A DNA stretch of 64,000 bases. Origin: a bacterium C-53. Its GTDB lineage: Bacteria > Bacillota > Clostridia > Lachnospirales > Lachnospiraceae. The position numbers and the translations under genes were made by a program. This document shows, piece after piece, positions 27,738 to 36,798 of the stretch. Each line of letters begins with the position of its first letter. The first letter of the stretch is position 1. The stretch covers positions 305,479 through 369,478 of the forward strand of contig RAZD01000001.1 in the NCBI GenBank assembly GCA_003612525.1. Reading direction: 5' to 3'. The notes beneath the pieces are model-generated. The model made no database searches, was not told where the DNA came from, and worked only from the letters and a program-made list of their open reading frames with translations.

Positions 27738-28808
27738 ATGAAAATTACAGCACTGATTATGGCCGGAGGACGCGGCGAACGATTCTGGCCGCGCAGCCGG
27801 AAAAATTTACCCAAACAGTTTCTCTCGCTCACCGACGATGGGAAAACACTGATACAACTGACGGTGGAACGCATCCTGCCACTTGTTGACATGGAAGATA
27901 TCTATATATCCACAAATCAGGATTATAGGCCTCTCGTGTCAGAACAGCTTCCGGACATACCGCCGGAAAATATCCTGTGCGAACCGGTAGGACGCAACAC
28001 AGCCCCTTGTGTTGGCCTCGGAGCCATCTATGCTGCAAAAAAATACGAAGATGCACTCATGATTGTTCTTCCTTCCGATCATATGGTGAAATATAACCGG
28101 ATGTTCGTAAGTACACTGAAAGACGCCTGCGATATTGCCGCAAAAGACGACAACCTTGTAACCATCGGCATTGCGCCGGATTATCCTGAAACAGGTTACG
28201 GATACATTAAGTTCAATCCGGATTCCATTAAAGGACGCGGCTATGAAGTCGCTCATTTTGCAGAAAAACCTTCTTTAGAGCTTGCAAAAGATTACGTGTC
28301 AAGTGATGAATATCTCTGGAACAGCGGAATGTTTATCTGGAAGGCTTCCTCTATTCTGAAACGCTTTGAAACCCTGATGCCGGATACGTACGAGGGGCTG
28401 ATAACAATTAAGGACGCCATACGTACGGATGAAGAAACAAGCGTACTTGAAAAAGTCTTCCCGTCTTTCTCCTCCATATCCATCGATTACGGAATTATGG
28501 AGAAAAGTAAGAATATCTATACGGTCCCAGGCACTTTCGGATGGGACGATGTCGGCTCCTGGATTGCGGTGGAACGGACGAAGAAAACAAATGAATTCGG
28601 AAATATTGTGGACGGTAATGTCATAACCATCAATACCGCTGACTGTATCATACAGGGACAGAAGAAACTGATTGCCACAGTCGGCGTCAATGATCTCGTG
28701 ATCGTCGACACCGATGACGCAACCCTGATCTGCGATAAATCGTGTACCGCTGATATCAAAAAAGTACTTGAGAATCTGAAGGTTTGCAACCGGAATGAGT
28801 ACCTGTAA
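27738..28808 (+). CDS. manC: Mannose-1-phosphate guanylyltransferase
   Basis: 356 residues from ATG 27738 with GGAAAGGGG 7 bases upstream. The nucleotidyltransferase signature ALIMAGGRGERFWPRSR and KNLPKQFLSL open the protein; ILCEPVGRNTAPCVGL, PSDHMV, FAEKPSLELAKDYV and LWNSGMFIWKAS follow. It lacks the C-terminal phosphomannose isomerase domain, so it is the monofunctional form. Reaction: mannose-1-phosphate plus GTP gives GDP-mannose and pyrophosphate in the cytoplasm. It may feed the mannosyl- or fucosyl-type transferases of the cluster at 1-14341. It is monocistronic. Confidence 0.93.
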   Translation: MKITALIMAGGRGERFWPRSRKNLPKQFLSLTDDGKTLIQLTVERILPLVDMEDIYISTNQDYRPLVSEQLPDIPPENILCEPVGRNTAPCVGLGAIYAAKKYEDALMIVLPSDHMVKYNRMFVSTLKDACDIAAKDDNLVTIGIAPDYPETGYGYIKFNPDSIKGRGYEVAHFAEKPSLELAKDYVSSDEYLWNSGMFIWKASSILKRFETLMPDTYEGLITIKDAIRTDEETSVLEKVFPSFSSISIDYGIMEKSKNIYTVPGTFGWDDVGSWIAVERTKKTNEFGNIVDGNVITINTADCIIQGQKKLIATVGVNDLVIVDTDDATLICDKSCTADIKKVLENLKVCNRNEYL

Positions 28809-28822
28809 ACCGGATAAAACAA

Positions 28823-28984
28823 CATAGAAAAGACAAAGACCTGCTAAAACTTTTGAAGAAAAATGGATGGAACATAGTCAGAATCAACAGCAGCCATCAT
28901 GTTCTTCAAAAAGATGGGAAAACTACTGTTGTTCCCTTACATGGTAAAGATGTTCCTATCGGCTTACTCAATAGTATTTCTTAA
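28823..28984 (+). pseudogene. hicA: hicA toxin remnant without a start codon
   Basis: In the frame ending at TAA 28982-28984 the translation gives KDLLKLLKKNGWNIVRINSS, HHVLQKDGKTTVVPLHGKDV and PIGLLNSIS, a near-complete HicA fold with the catalytic histidine in SSHHVL. No ATG, GTG or suitably placed TTG precedes KDLLK; the frame simply runs open from the manC stop region. HicA is an mRNA-cleaving toxin of the double-stranded-RNA-binding fold. The missing start argues that the toxin is not made. hicB follows after 12 bases, the canonical order. Confidence 0.75.
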
Positions 28985-28996
28985 GGAGGTATGTTT

Positions 28997-29374
28997 ATGC
29001 TGTTTGTGTATCCCGCAATCTTCCACAAAAAAGAGGACGCATATTAGGTTGAATTTCCCGATTTAGAGGGCTGCCACACCTACGGCTGTTCCATCAATGA
29101 AACTATGGAAGCGGCACAGGAGGCTTTAGCCGCCTATCTTCTCACTCTTTTGGAGCAGGAGAAAGCGATTGCCGCTTCCTCTGATATTTCTTCCATTCAT
29201 ACGGATGATGGTTTTTCCTCCCTTGTGTCTTGTGACATTAACCAGTATAAAGACACGAAGGCAGTAAAAAAGACCTTAACCATACCGTCATGGCTGAATG
29301 ACCTCGCCATTTCTATGGGGATAAACTTTTCACAGGTATTACAGGAAGCTCTTCTCTCCAAAATACAAGCATAA
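28997..29374 (+). pseudogene. hicB: hicB antitoxin broken by an in-frame TAG
   Basis: AAGGAGGT precedes ATG 28997. Codons 1-16 read MLFVYPAIFHKKEDAY, codon 17 at 29045-29047 is TAG, and the frame continues VEFPDLEGCHTYGCSINETM to the stop at 29374. HicB proteins normally have Tyr-Trp-Val at this point, so a single TGG to TAG change explains the stop. The rest includes the RNase-H-like N-domain and a C-terminal helical DNA-binding part (LTIPSWLNDLAISMGINFSQ). Restart at an internal ATG (29102) would yield only the C-terminal 90 residues. Confidence 0.82.
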
Positions 29375-29745
29375 TATTTAACCATCAGCCCCGGTTTCAC
29401 ATAGAATCGGGGCAACTTCTTATCTGATTCCAAAAAATCTGTTTTTCAGGCCCCCTTTTTAAATGATTGATTAAATCAACAAAATGAGATAGCCTAATAA
29501 AAAATCCGATCTTTTTGTATCTTTGCATGTAGTCTATTGATGCTGGGGCTTTATATACGGGGTCAGCCCATTCTCTCACAAGCTGTAGTCTAAATCCTCC
29601 AGTTCGTGACTCAACAATCGGCCAGAATCATCCTCAGAAACCAGACCTTCTAAATTCTTTTTTTGCAACATAAATGGAGCCGTTGCTCCGGTAGATGTTT
29701 CATCTACTTTTGCAACAGCCCCGTATCTTAGTATCTTATTCCCTG
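29375..29745. other. Intergenic stretch with decayed coding traces
   Basis: This 371-base stretch between hicB and glgP has no convincing gene. On the minus strand a 31-codon frame (ATG 29671 to TGA 29576) reads MLQKKNLEGLVSEDDSGRLL and then SHELEDLDYSL, and another frame continues from 29579 to 29397. Together they may be relics of one small gene with a frameshift. I do not recognise a family. A structured element lies at 29676-29722. Confidence 0.4.
29676..29722 (-). terminator. Nested hairpin after glgP
   Basis: An outer 11-bp stem (29676-29686 with 29712-29722, two G-U pairs in the minus-strand RNA) encloses a perfect 7-bp hairpin GTAGATG-TTT-CATCTAC (29691-29707). It sits 24 bases downstream of the glgP stop, so it probably ends that transcript, although the following T-run is weak (ATTTATG). 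Confidence 0.5.
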
Positions 29746-32223
29746 TTATCTTAATCTTATTTTCCTCTTCGGCAGTACTACCCGGTCAAGATGCCAGATA
29801 TCGTCCACGTATTCCTCAATCGTACGATCGGAAGTAAATTTACCACAGCTTCCTATGTTAAGGATAGCGCTTCTTGCCCATCCGCTTTCATTCCGATATG
29901 CCTTTTCCACACGTTCCTGAGCCGCTGCATAGGAACGGAAATCCTTCAGAATGAAGTACATATCCGCTCTGCTTGTGCACTGCGTATTCAGCAATGAATT
30001 ATACAAATCTCTGAACATCTCAGGATCATTTGGTGCGTAAAATCCATTGATCAGCTGCATTAATACGTTTCGGATATCCTGATCGTTGTTAAAGACATCC
30101 ATCGGATTATAACCGCCGTTATTCTCGAAATTGATTACTTCCTCAGAAGACAGCCCGAAAATAAATGCGTTCTCTTCGCCAACTTCCTCTACAATCTCAA
30201 CATTCGCTCCGTCCATTGTGCCAAGTGTCAAAGCGCCGTTTAACATAAACTTCATATTGCCCGTTCCCGAAGCTTCCTTACTTGCCGTAGAAATCTGCTC
30301 GGAAACATCTGCTGCCGCGAAAATCCACTCCGCATTTGACACACGGTAATCCTCAATAAATACAACTTTAATCTTCCCGTCAATCGCCGCATCATTATTC
30401 ACAACATCTGCCACGGCATTGATCAGCTTGATTGTAAGTTTCGCGTTCTTATATCCGGCCGCCGCCTTTGCGCCAAAGATGAATGTCCTCGGATAAAACT
30501 CCATTTCAGGACGCTCTTTTAATTTATTATACAGATACATGACATGAAGAATATTTAAAAGCTGTCTCTTATACTCATGAAGTCTCTTCACCTGTACATC
30601 AAAGATGGATCTCGGGTCTACCTCAATTCCGTTGTTCTCCATAATATATTTTGCCAGACGCAGCTTATTCTGATATTTGATATTCATAAATTCTTTCTGC
30701 GCCTTCTTGTCGTCCGCATATACTTTCAGCCCGGAAATTCTGGATAAATCCGTCACCCACTCGGAACCGATATGAGCTGTCACCCAAGACGCCAGTTTTG
30801 GATTGCCATGAAGTAAAAATCTTCTCTGTGTAATGCCATTCGTCTTATTATTGAACTTTTGCGGCATCATCTCATAGAAATCCTTTAATTCCTGATTTTT
30901 GAGAATTTCCGTGTGAAGCCTTGCCACACCGTTCACAGAGAATCCTGCACAGATAGCCAAATGCGCCATCTTCACCTGTCCGTCATAGATAATCGCCATC
31001 TTGCGAATCTTCTCCTGGTTGCCAGGATACATTTCGGATATTTTCTGTACAAATCTGCGGTTGATCTCCTCCACAATCTGATAAATACGGGGAAGCAGCC
31101 TTGAAAACAGTTCAATCGGCCATTTCTCGAGCGCCTCTGCCATAATCGTATGATTCGTGTATGCGCATGTCTTCGTCGTAACATCCCATGCTTCATCCCA
31201 TGTAAGCATATGTTCATCCATAAGAATACGCATCAGCTCCGCAATTGCAACCGTAGGATGCGTATCATTCAACTGAAACACTACCTTCTCATGGAAATTG
31301 CGGATATCCTTATGATTACGCATATATTTTTCAATCGCTTCCTGAACGCTTGCGGAGATAAAGAAATACTGCTGTTTCAGACGAAGTTCTTTTCCTGCGT
31401 AATGATTGTCATTCGGGTACAGCACTTCCACAATATTGCGCGCAAGATTTTCCTGCTCTACCGCTTTGCGGTAATCGCCCTGATCAAAAGAGTCAAGCTG
31501 GAAGCACTCAACCGGCTCCGCATCCCATATACGCAGCGTATTTACAATACCATTCCCATATCCAACAACCGGCATATCATAAGGGATTGCCTTTACGGAC
31601 TGGTATCCGTCCTGAATAAAGTGGTTTCTTCCTCTGGAATCTGTCTCCACACGCACATAACCGCCGAATTTTACTTCCTTTGCATACTCCGGACGGCGCA
31701 GTTCAAATGGATTTCCATCTTTCAGCCAGTTATCCGGCACTTCCACCTGATACCCGTCCCGGATTTCCTGCTTAAACATACCATACCGATAACGGATGCC
31801 ACATCCATATGCGGAATATCCAAGTGTTGCAAGAGAATCAAGAAAACATGCTGCCAGCCGGCCGAGACCGCCGTTTCCAAGCGCCGCGTCACGCTCCTGA
31901 TCTTCAATTACATTAATATCAATTCCAAGCTCTGAAAGAGCTTCCGCCACATCATCATATCTCTGCAGATTGATGAGATTATTCCCCATTGCACGTCCCA
32001 TAAGGAATTCCATTGACAAATAATAAACGGTCTTCGGATCCTTCTCTTCATAGGCTTTCTGGGTTTCCATCCATTCCTCAATAATTCTTTCTTTCGCCGC
32101 AAAGCAGACCGCGCTGAATATCTGCTGGTCCGTCGCTTCCTCCAAGTTTTTCCGGTAAAGAACCCTGACGTTATCTTTCACTTCTTTTTTGAAAGTTTCC
32201 TTGTCAAAATCAACTCTGGGCAT
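29746..32223 (-). CDS. glgP: Glycogen/alpha-glucan phosphorylase
   Basis: 825 residues, the full length of the GT35 family. GNGGLGRLAACFLDSLATLG near residue 115 and the PLP-lysine motif EASGTGNMKFMLNGALTLGT near residue 660 are intact, as are FNDTHPT-type (QLNDTHPTVAIAELMR) and KRLHEYKRQLLN segments. It releases glucose-1-phosphate from glycogen or maltodextrins in the cytoplasm. A promoter lies at 32291-32319. It is monocistronic; neither glgA nor malQ is close. Confidence 0.96.
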   Translation of the reverse strand: MPRVDFDKETFKKEVKDNVRVLYRKNLEEATDQQIFSAVCFAAKERIIEEWMETQKAYEEKDPKTVYYLSMEFLMGRAMGNNLINLQRYDDVAEALSELGIDINVIEDQERDAALGNGGLGRLAACFLDSLATLGYSAYGCGIRYRYGMFKQEIRDGYQVEVPDNWLKDGNPFELRRPEYAKEVKFGGYVRVETDSRGRNHFIQDGYQSVKAIPYDMPVVGYGNGIVNTLRIWDAEPVECFQLDSFDQGDYRKAVEQENLARNIVEVLYPNDNHYAGKELRLKQQYFFISASVQEAIEKYMRNHKDIRNFHEKVVFQLNDTHPTVAIAELMRILMDEHMLTWDEAWDVTTKTCAYTNHTIMAEALEKWPIELFSRLLPRIYQIVEEINRRFVQKISEMYPGNQEKIRKMAIIYDGQVKMAHLAICAGFSVNGVARLHTEILKNQELKDFYEMMPQKFNNKTNGITQRRFLLHGNPKLASWVTAHIGSEWVTDLSRISGLKVYADDKKAQKEFMNIKYQNKLRLAKYIMENNGIEVDPRSIFDVQVKRLHEYKRQLLNILHVMYLYNKLKERPEMEFYPRTFIFGAKAAAGYKNAKLTIKLINAVADVVNNDAAIDGKIKVVFIEDYRVSNAEWIFAAADVSEQISTASKEASGTGNMKFMLNGALTLGTMDGANVEIVEEVGEENAFIFGLSSEEVINFENNGGYNPMDVFNNDQDIRNVLMQLINGFYAPNDPEMFRDLYNSLLNTQCTSRADMYFILKDFRSYAAAQERVEKAYRNESGWARSAILNIGSCGKFTSDRTIEEYVDDIWHLDRVVLPKRKIRLR

Positions 32224-32290
32224 CTTTTTTCCTCCTCACTGTCTCCTGTCTTTTATCCTGAAATCTATTTACAAGTTCACATACTGTTTT

Positions 32291-32319
32291 ATTATATCTC
32301 ATTTCATGAAATTTGCCTA
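32291..32319 (-). promoter_or_regulatory. Promoter for glgP
   Basis: Minus strand: TAGGCA (32319-32314), 17-base spacer, TATAAT (32296-32291), about 68 bases before the glgP start. The spacer contains the palindrome ATTTCATGAAAT, which could bind a regulator. The -35 match is weak. Confidence 0.55.
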
Positions 32320-32466
32320 GATTTTTATTTATTTTTTCGGTTACTTAAATTATATTCTTTTCGTTTTCGTCTGAATCGTTATCCAAATTTGCCATAGACG
32401 CACGACTCCCTCTGGTGTAAAATAAAAAAGAAGAGCCATATCTACGGCTCGCGGAGGGGATTCATT

Positions 32467-33714
32467 ATGAATGAAACGAACGAAGTACACCATTATATCG
32501 AAACAAACGGAGATTTTAAGATGCGGGAACTGGACAAGCGCGACCTTGAACAGTTTAATGCACTGCTCCAATACGCATTTCAGGTAACATCCTACGATTT
32601 ATTCGCAACAGGATGGCAACAGGATGAAATTAAATATGCCAAGCGGCCGATTCTTGAAGAAGCCTACGTTCTGGGATGGTTTTATAAAGAAAAACTTGCG
32701 TCTATGATCGTCGTCTACTCTATGAAAGTAAATATTCACGATGAAATTATGGACATGGGCGGCATTACCGGTGTCGCGACCTATCCCGAATACACCGGCA
32801 GAGGATTAATTCACGTCTTAATGAAACATGTTATCCAGTATATGCACGAACAGGAAATGACTCTTTCCTTTCTCTATCCCTATTCCATTCCTTTCTATCG
32901 CAAAATGGGATGGGAAATCGTTTCCGATAAGCTTTCTTTTACCGTAAAAGACACACAGCTCCCGAAACCCCGTTCTGTAAGCGGCATGGTGGAACGTGTC
33001 AGTCTTGATTCCGAAGATTACCACAACGTACATTCCTACTTCGCCCTGCAGCGGCATGGCTGTCTGATACGCGATAATTTATCATGGGAAGAATACTGGC
33101 GCTGGGATAACGATGATATGATCGCAGCCGTTTACTATAATAAAGAGCATAAGCCGCTGGGATATGTTGTCTACTATATTGCCAATGAAATATTCCATAT
33201 CAAAGAAATGGTCTATCTGAACATAGAAGCCAATTACGGACTGTGGAACTATATCAGTGCACACTTTTCGATGATCACACAGGTACAGGGCGACAATTAT
33301 TCGGGAGAGCCGATGGCCTATCTGTTTGAGGACAGTGAGATTACGGAAACAATTTCACCGTACATTATGGCGCGCATTATAAATGTGCGTGATTTTCTGG
33401 AAGACTACCCTTATCAGGCACAACCGGAGGATTTTAAAATTCACTTTAAAATTCATGATGAAATGGCGTTGTGGAATGAGGGCGATTATATGGTATCCTG
33501 GCACAACGGCGAAACAATCTGTGAACAGGTAGAAGACAATCAGTCAATCAACGTAGTGGAATTAAACATCAACACACTCACAACCATGATGATGGGCTAC
33601 AAACGCCCTACCTATTTATATGACCATGAAAAAATCATAACAGAATATTACATGCTCACATGGCTGGAACGTCTGATACCTGTGGAAAAACCGTATTTTT
33701 CGGATTATTTTTAA
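32467..33714 (+). CDS. GNAT acetyltransferase, Eis-like
   Basis: 415 residues; GGAGGGGA precedes the ATG, and a later in-frame ATG (MRELDKRDL, 32521) is possible. The N-terminal GNAT domain includes MGGITGVATYPEYTGRGLIH, the acetyl-CoA motif A, and YPYSIPFYRKMGWE; a second GNAT-like domain and a C-terminal SCP2-type region follow, the layout of Eis proteins. Mycobacterial Eis acetylates aminoglycosides and peptides at several positions, but the substrate here is unknown. It is divergent from glgP and ends in a bidirectional terminator. Confidence 0.85.
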   Translation: MNETNEVHHYIETNGDFKMRELDKRDLEQFNALLQYAFQVTSYDLFATGWQQDEIKYAKRPILEEAYVLGWFYKEKLASMIVVYSMKVNIHDEIMDMGGITGVATYPEYTGRGLIHVLMKHVIQYMHEQEMTLSFLYPYSIPFYRKMGWEIVSDKLSFTVKDTQLPKPRSVSGMVERVSLDSEDYHNVHSYFALQRHGCLIRDNLSWEEYWRWDNDDMIAAVYYNKEHKPLGYVVYYIANEIFHIKEMVYLNIEANYGLWNYISAHFSMITQVQGDNYSGEPMAYLFEDSEITETISPYIMARIINVRDFLEDYPYQAQPEDFKIHFKIHDEMALWNEGDYMVSWHNGETICEQVEDNQSINVVELNINTLTTMMMGYKRPTYLYDHEKIITEYYMLTWLERLIPVEKPYFSDYF

Positions 33715-33741
33715 TACAAAGAAGAGAATTATTCCATACAA

Positions 33742-33781
33742 AATCCCTGCAATAAGCACTGCTGCACTATTGGCAGGGATT
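33742..33781. terminator. Bidirectional terminator between the GNAT and amidohydrolase genes
   Basis: AATCCCTGC (33742-33750) pairs with GCAGGGATT (33773-33781), extended by CAATA/TATTG with one bulge; A/T-rich sequence flanks both sides. It serves two convergent genes. Confidence 0.75.
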
Positions 33782-33806
33782 CTTCGTTCCAATAAAGCAG
33801 TATTGA

Positions 33807-34952
33807 TTATAATACCAGCTCCCTTATGTCAAGCATAAGCACTGCCAAATACTCTGCCGCCATACAGATCACGCCCTTGCTCACCGAAAACTCCGGCTGA
33901 TGTATTGCCGCGCCTTTCCCTGTACCGATTTTCAGATAGCATCCCGGTATCTCTGCCTCATAAAAGGAAAAATCATCTCCGCCTAATGAAGACTCCTCCG
34001 GGACTACATTAAATCCACACTCCTGTGCCTTTCTTATACTGTAACCGGCCATCCGCGCATCGTTATACGTTGCAGGCGGCCCTGCTATCCATTCTGTTTC
34101 CGCCGAAGCGCCGTATGCTTCCGCTGTATTATGCGCAATTTCATAAAGCCGCTTTTCATAAAATGCCCTGTCCTTTTTATCCATCGTTCGAACAGTTCCC
34201 TCAAGTTCCGCTGTCTCCGGTATGACATTCCATGTATTGCCGGCCTGCATTCGTGTGACACTGATTAAAGAAGGGTGAAATGCATTTATATTTCTGCCCG
34301 GGATCGTATGCAGCGCCTGCACCACTGCCGCTGCCACCGGAATCGGGTCAACGCCGTCTTCCGGGTGTGCGCCGTGACAGCCTGCCCCTTTTATCCTGAT
34401 CACGAACCGGTCTACCGCCGCTGTCACATATCCTTCCCGAATGCCGAAAACCCGCACGTCATTTGTCGGGTCCGTATGAAATCCCCACGCAAAATCAACA
34501 TCATGCATCACGTCCGTTTTCAGAATCATAAGCGCACCGAGTGAAGACTCCTCCGCTGGCTGAAAAATAATTTTCACCGTGCCGCAGAGTTCCTTCCTCT
34601 TCTGTTGCAGCAAAAGCGCGCAGCCGATACCCGCCGTTATATGAAAATCATGGCCGCATGCGTGCATTCTCCCCTCACATTCCGATGCATATGAAAGTCC
34701 AGTCTCCTCCTGAATCGGAAGCGCATCGATATCACAACGGAGTATTTGCACCGGGCCTTCTTTCTCTCCTCTGATCATTGCGACAAGACCCGTTTCAAGG
34801 TCATACTGCAAAATTTCAATTCCATTCTCTAATAGAATCGCCCTGATTTTCGCCGTTGTCTCATATTCCTGATAAGACAGTTCCGGATGGCTGTGAAACC
34901 ATTCAAACCAGCGGATCAGGCTCTCCTCTATCTGCCCTTTTTGCTCACCCAA
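33807..34952 (-). CDS. M20 family amidohydrolase / peptidase (hippurate hydrolase-like)
   Basis: 381 residues. Metal-binding motifs: RCDIDALPIQE, MHACGHDFHITAGIG, QPAEES and a later GGDDFSFYE, with GCYLKIGTGKG at the C-terminal side. These are typical of M20D amidohydrolases that remove N-acyl groups or cleave amino acid conjugates in the cytoplasm. It is the last gene of the peptide-transporter operon (4 bases after the permease gene), so it probably processes the imported compound. Confidence 0.92.
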   Translation of the reverse strand: MGEQKGQIEESLIRWFEWFHSHPELSYQEYETTAKIRAILLENGIEILQYDLETGLVAMIRGEKEGPVQILRCDIDALPIQEETGLSYASECEGRMHACGHDFHITAGIGCALLLQQKRKELCGTVKIIFQPAEESSLGALMILKTDVMHDVDFAWGFHTDPTNDVRVFGIREGYVTAAVDRFVIRIKGAGCHGAHPEDGVDPIPVAAAVVQALHTIPGRNINAFHPSLISVTRMQAGNTWNVIPETAELEGTVRTMDKKDRAFYEKRLYEIAHNTAEAYGASAETEWIAGPPATYNDARMAGYSIRKAQECGFNVVPEESSLGGDDFSFYEAEIPGCYLKIGTGKGAAIHQPEFSVSKGVICMAAEYLAVLMLDIRELVL

Positions 34953-34956
34953 AATT

Positions 34957-35844
34957 TTATCCTTTCACACTGTTCGGGTCAAGTGCATCGCGAAGCGCAT
35001 CCCCGATGAAGTTAATTGCCATAACAAGTATTACGATCAGAAGTCCCGGCGGAACCCAGAGCCAGGGCTGCTGTGTAAGAACCGTAAGCGACTGTGCCCC
35101 GTTCAGCATATTCCCGAGACTTGCCGTCGGAGGCTGCACACCAAGCGCCAGAAAGCTTAGCGCCGCCTCATCAAGCATCGACAACGCCAGCACGGACGTC
35201 GCATATATCAGAATCGGAGCCACCGTATTCGGCAGGATTTCCGAAAATAATATATGAGGAAGCGGCATGCCTGCCACAATACTCCCTTTTACAAAGTTTG
35301 TCTCCCGAAGGCTTAAGACATTTCCTCTGACCAGCCTTGCAATTCCCGGCCAGTCCACAAATCCGAGAATCAGTATAATGCTCCACATTCCCGGCTTAAA
35401 AATGGCTGCTGCAACCAGCACCAGCAAAATATAGGGAAATGACATCACCATATCTGTAAAGCGCATGATAATCATGTCCGCTATGCCGCCAAAATATCCG
35501 GCAAGCAGTCCCAGTATTACACCGATTACCGTGGAAATCAAAGTTGCCATAATACCTACCAGAAGAGAAACCCGCATCGCATACAGAAGCCTGCTGAATA
35601 CATCTCTTCCGATCGGATCGGTCCCCAGCCAGAATTCCCTGCACGGAGCGCCGCCGAATGTACCGACAATCTCATCCGGATGATAAGGTGCAATCAGCGG
35701 TGCAAAAAGAGCCGCACCACCCAGAATCACCAAAATCACAAGGCTTGCCGCCGCAAGATGATGGCGTTTAAAGCGTCGTATCACTGTCTGATAGTAACTT
35801 TCGCTTGCAATATCCCTCTCGTTCTTTTTCATAGTCATCGCCAC
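34957..35844 (-). CDS. Peptide ABC transporter permease (DppC/OppC)
   Basis: 295 residues. N-terminal OppC_N helix with RFKRHHLAAASLVILVILGG, then LGTDPIGRDVFSRLLYAMRV and the BPD_transp_1 EAA loop with EANFVKG-like RETNFVKGSIVAGMPLPHILFSEILPN (positions about 175-200). Six membrane helices in all. It pairs with the DppB-type permease 6 bases upstream to form the membrane channel. Start at ATG 35844 or the third codon ATG. Confidence 0.93.
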   Translation of the reverse strand: MAMTMKKNERDIASESYYQTVIRRFKRHHLAAASLVILVILGGAALFAPLIAPYHPDEIVGTFGGAPCREFWLGTDPIGRDVFSRLLYAMRVSLLVGIMATLISTVIGVILGLLAGYFGGIADMIIMRFTDMVMSFPYILLVLVAAAIFKPGMWSIILILGFVDWPGIARLVRGNVLSLRETNFVKGSIVAGMPLPHILFSEILPNTVAPILIYATSVLALSMLDEAALSFLALGVQPPTASLGNMLNGAQSLTVLTQQPWLWVPPGLLIVILVMAINFIGDALRDALDPNSVKG

Positions 35845-35850
35845 GCCTTT

Positions 35851-36798
35851 CTAATCGAGCTGAATCGCAGGGTCAGCCAGCGCATACAGTATATCCGTGA
35901 TAATATTTGCCGCCAGAACCACAATCGCCGAAAGCAGACATACACCCATAATCACGGGATAATCCCGGCTTGTGATAGCGCTCATAGTCATAAGCCCGAG
36001 TCCCGGCCATGAAAACACCTGCTCCACAATCACCGCACCGCCGAAAAGCACCGGAATCTCCATGCCGATAACCGTCACAATCGGAACAAGCGCGTTGCGA
36101 AGCGCATGTTTGTTAATTACGAGAAACCGTCCGATTCCCTTTGCCCTTGCGGTACGAAGATAATCCTGCTGCAGAATCTCAAGCATCGCACTCCTGATAT
36201 AGCGGATATTCCTCCCTGCAATGGAAACGGCCAGTACGATCACAGGCATTACCATATGGCGCGCGACATCTGCCACACCGCCTTTTGTGCCTAATGTCGT
36301 CATACCGCTCGACGGAAGCCAGTTCAGTTTGATTGTAAAGATAAAAATCAACAAAAGCGCCAGAAAGAAGCTCGGAATGCTGCTTCCCAAAAAGGACAGT
36401 GTCACCGCCGTATAATCCCCCGCCGAATATTGGTGAACGGCGCTGTAAATTCCTGCCGGCACCGCCACTAAGAGCCCGACAATCAAAGATACGCCCATAA
36501 GCAAAAGCGTAGGCCCCAAATGACTTCCGATCATGGAACTCACCGACTGATATGATTTAATGGAATATCCCATATTTCCCTGCAAAAGCTGAAAGAGCCA
36601 GATAAAATACTGGACGTAAAAAGGTTTATCGAGTCCAAGCGCAATTGCCTTTGCTTCCAGCGCCGCTTCCGAAACGCGCGGTCCCCTCAGAAGTTCAAGC
36701 GGACTTCCGACAAGACACATAATCGCATAATCTATGATCGTAATCCCAATCAGAACCGGAATTGCAATTAATATACGTTTTATTATATATTTACCCAT
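35851..36798 (-). CDS. Peptide ABC transporter permease (DppB/OppB)
   Basis: 315 residues: MGKYIIKRILIAIPVLIGIT at the N terminus is the standard OppB opening; six helices follow, with the EAA loop RTARAKGIGRFLVINKHALR and the end DILYALADPAIQLD. It is directly adjacent (no gap) to the ATP-binding gene upstream. It is a partner of the DppC-type permease. Confidence 0.94.
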   Translation of the reverse strand: MGKYIIKRILIAIPVLIGITIIDYAIMCLVGSPLELLRGPRVSEAALEAKAIALGLDKPFYVQYFIWLFQLLQGNMGYSIKSYQSVSSMIGSHLGPTLLLMGVSLIVGLLVAVPAGIYSAVHQYSAGDYTAVTLSFLGSSIPSFFLALLLIFIFTIKLNWLPSSGMTTLGTKGGVADVARHMVMPVIVLAVSIAGRNIRYIRSAMLEILQQDYLRTARAKGIGRFLVINKHALRNALVPIVTVIGMEIPVLFGGAVIVEQVFSWPGLGLMTMSAITSRDYPVIMGVCLLSAIVVLAANIITDILYALADPAIQLD

